From contig DATECY010000020.1 of assembly GCA_035286665.1 (NCBI GenBank), positions 1 to 19,637 of the forward strand: 19,637 nucleotides of DNA, written 5' to 3'. Below, piece by piece: positions 18,942 to 19,637 of this stretch. This DNA is from RBG-16-68-21 sp035286665. Its GTDB lineage: Bacteria; Actinomycetota; Acidimicrobiia; Spongiisociales; UBA11373. The translations under genes and the position numbers were made by a program. How positions within the stretch are numbered: the first letter of the stretch is position 1; every line of letters starts with the position of its first letter. The notes under the pieces are model-generated. The model saw only the letters and a list, made by a program, of their open reading frames with translations. It searched no databases and was not told the DNA's origin.

Positions 18942-19637
18942 ATGAGAAAGTCCCGAATTAGTGGGTTTATCGGCATCCTGATGGTGTTCGCATTGGTCGC
19001 CGCAGCCTGCGGCGACGACACCACCACGACCGATGCCGAGAAGACCTCCTTCGTCCTGTTCGGAGCCCCCACGGGCGGCGAAGCGGACGCGATGAATGGA
19101 TTCCTACAGGTCTACAACGAGGCCAAGGGAACCGACATCTCGTTCGTCGGATCCTCGAGCTTCGAAGAGCAGCTTCGTATCCGCGTCGACGGCGGCAACC
19201 CGCCGGCAGTGGCATTCGTGCCGCAGCCCGGGTCGATCTGCCCGTTCGTCGAGCTGGGCGCCCTGGTGTCCCTCGAGGACATGGGCTTCGACATCGCCCA
19301 GATGGAAACGGATCACTCGAAGTTCTGGATGGACCTCGGTAAGTGTTCCGACGGCAAGCACTACGGGGTTCCGTGGTTCCCGAACTACAAGTCCATCATC
19401 TTCTACAACAAGCCAGCTTTCGACGCGGCCGGATACACGATCCCCGCCACCTACGAAGACCTGGTTGTCTTGAGCGCCCAGATGGTCACCGACGGTCAGA
19501 CCCCGTGGTGCTTCGGCTTCGGTAGCGGTGGCGCCACCGGTTGGCCGGGCACGGACTGGATCGAGGACATCGTCGTCCGTAACTCGGGCGGCGACTTCTA
19601 CGGCAAGTGGTTCCGCCACGAGGTGCCGTTCAACGAT
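18942..19637 (+). CDS. ABC transporter sugar-binding lipoprotein (alpha-glucoside type), partial
   Basis: The frame starts at ATG 18942 and is open at the window edge (232 residues seen). Residues 1-23 form a lipoprotein signal peptide: MRKSRISG, a hydrophobic core and LVAAAC, with Cys23 as lipidation site, followed by an acidic/Thr-rich linker. The mature part fits family 1 extracellular solute-binding proteins: VLFGAPTGGEADAM, QLRIRVDGGNPPAVAFVPQPG, YGVPWFPNYKSIIFYNK, and PWCFGFGSGGATGWPGTDWIEDIV, a stretch I associate with AglE-like alpha-glucoside binders. GGAGGA lies 11 nt upstream of the ATG, slightly far. Permease and ATPase genes probably follow outside the window. With the GH13 enzyme upstream this indicates maltose, trehalose or sucrose-type sugar uptake. 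Confidence 0.93.
   Translation, partial: MRKSRISGFIGILMVFALVAAACGDDTTTTDAEKTSFVLFGAPTGGEADAMNGFLQVYNEAKGTDISFVGSSSFEEQLRIRVDGGNPPAVAFVPQPGSICPFVELGALVSLEDMGFDIAQMETDHSKFWMDLGKCSDGKHYGVPWFPNYKSIIFYNKPAFDAAGYTIPATYEDLVVLSAQMVTDGQTPWCFGFGSGGATGWPGTDWIEDIVVRNSGGDFYGKWFRHEVPFND

Overview
The window is GC-rich chromosomal DNA from a high-GC Gram-positive bacterium. The actinobacterial gene set (CrgA, a PASTA kinase, FhaA/FhaB, PstP, RodA, PbpA) and several start codons placed 6-8 nt behind a TANNNT -10 box suggest a deep actinobacterial lineage such as Acidimicrobiia; that taxonomic guess is inference.

Layout. (1) 1-730, minus strand: an autoregulated heavy-metal MerR regulator with a textbook 19-bp-spacer promoter, followed by the start of an HMA-domain protein (probably mercuric reductase or a metal ATPase) that runs off the window. 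(2) 1024-2773, minus: a compact sulfur-handling operon, cysteine-synthase-like enzyme, TusA, DsrE2. (3) 2846-3134: two copies of a structured ~112-bp repeat abutting tRNA-Leu(CAG). (4) 3198-11126, plus: the cell-envelope signalling operon fhaA-fhaB-pstP-rodA-pbpA-pknB with mutY attached; nearly all genes overlap by 1-4 bp. (5) 11201-12191: trpG/pabA (minus) divergent from crgA (plus). (6) 12207-12302: a cluster of DnaA-box-like sequences and a heptamer repeat. (7) 12291-13683, minus: a thiolase and a small membrane zinc-ribbon protein. (8) 13776-14183: a tandem palindromic repeat, tRNA-Ala(TGC) and divergent tRNA-Ile(GAT). (9) 14301-16388, minus: an accessory metal-efflux segment (ArsR, CDF, short CDF) with signs of past recombination. 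(10) 16420-16759: three inverted-orientation copies of the repeat seen in (3). (11) 16811-19637: a tiny membrane protein, a GH13 alpha-glucosidase and the start of an alpha-glucoside-type ABC binding lipoprotein.

The order tRNA-Ile/tRNA-Ala ... crgA ... trpG, pknB, pbpA, rodA, pstP, fhaB, fhaA, tRNA-Leu(CAG) matches the origin-proximal region of Mycobacterium tuberculosis (Rv0011c to Rv0020c and flanking tRNAs, recalled from knowledge), so this is an ancient conserved block. Differences here are a single kinase (no pknA), a short cytosolic PstP and a compact FhaA. In this system PknB senses peptidoglycan through PASTA domains, PstP reverses its phosphorylation, FHA proteins read phosphothreonines, and RodA/PbpA polymerise and cross-link peptidoglycan.

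The least explained items are the dispersed hairpin-bearing ~113-bp repeat, a second 93-bp repeat whose hairpin stems differ completely while the loop is kept, the 15-bp inverted repeat that covers the tRNA-Ala CCA end, and the four-cysteine extracellular tail of PknB. No clearly undescribed multi-gene defence or mobile system was found.
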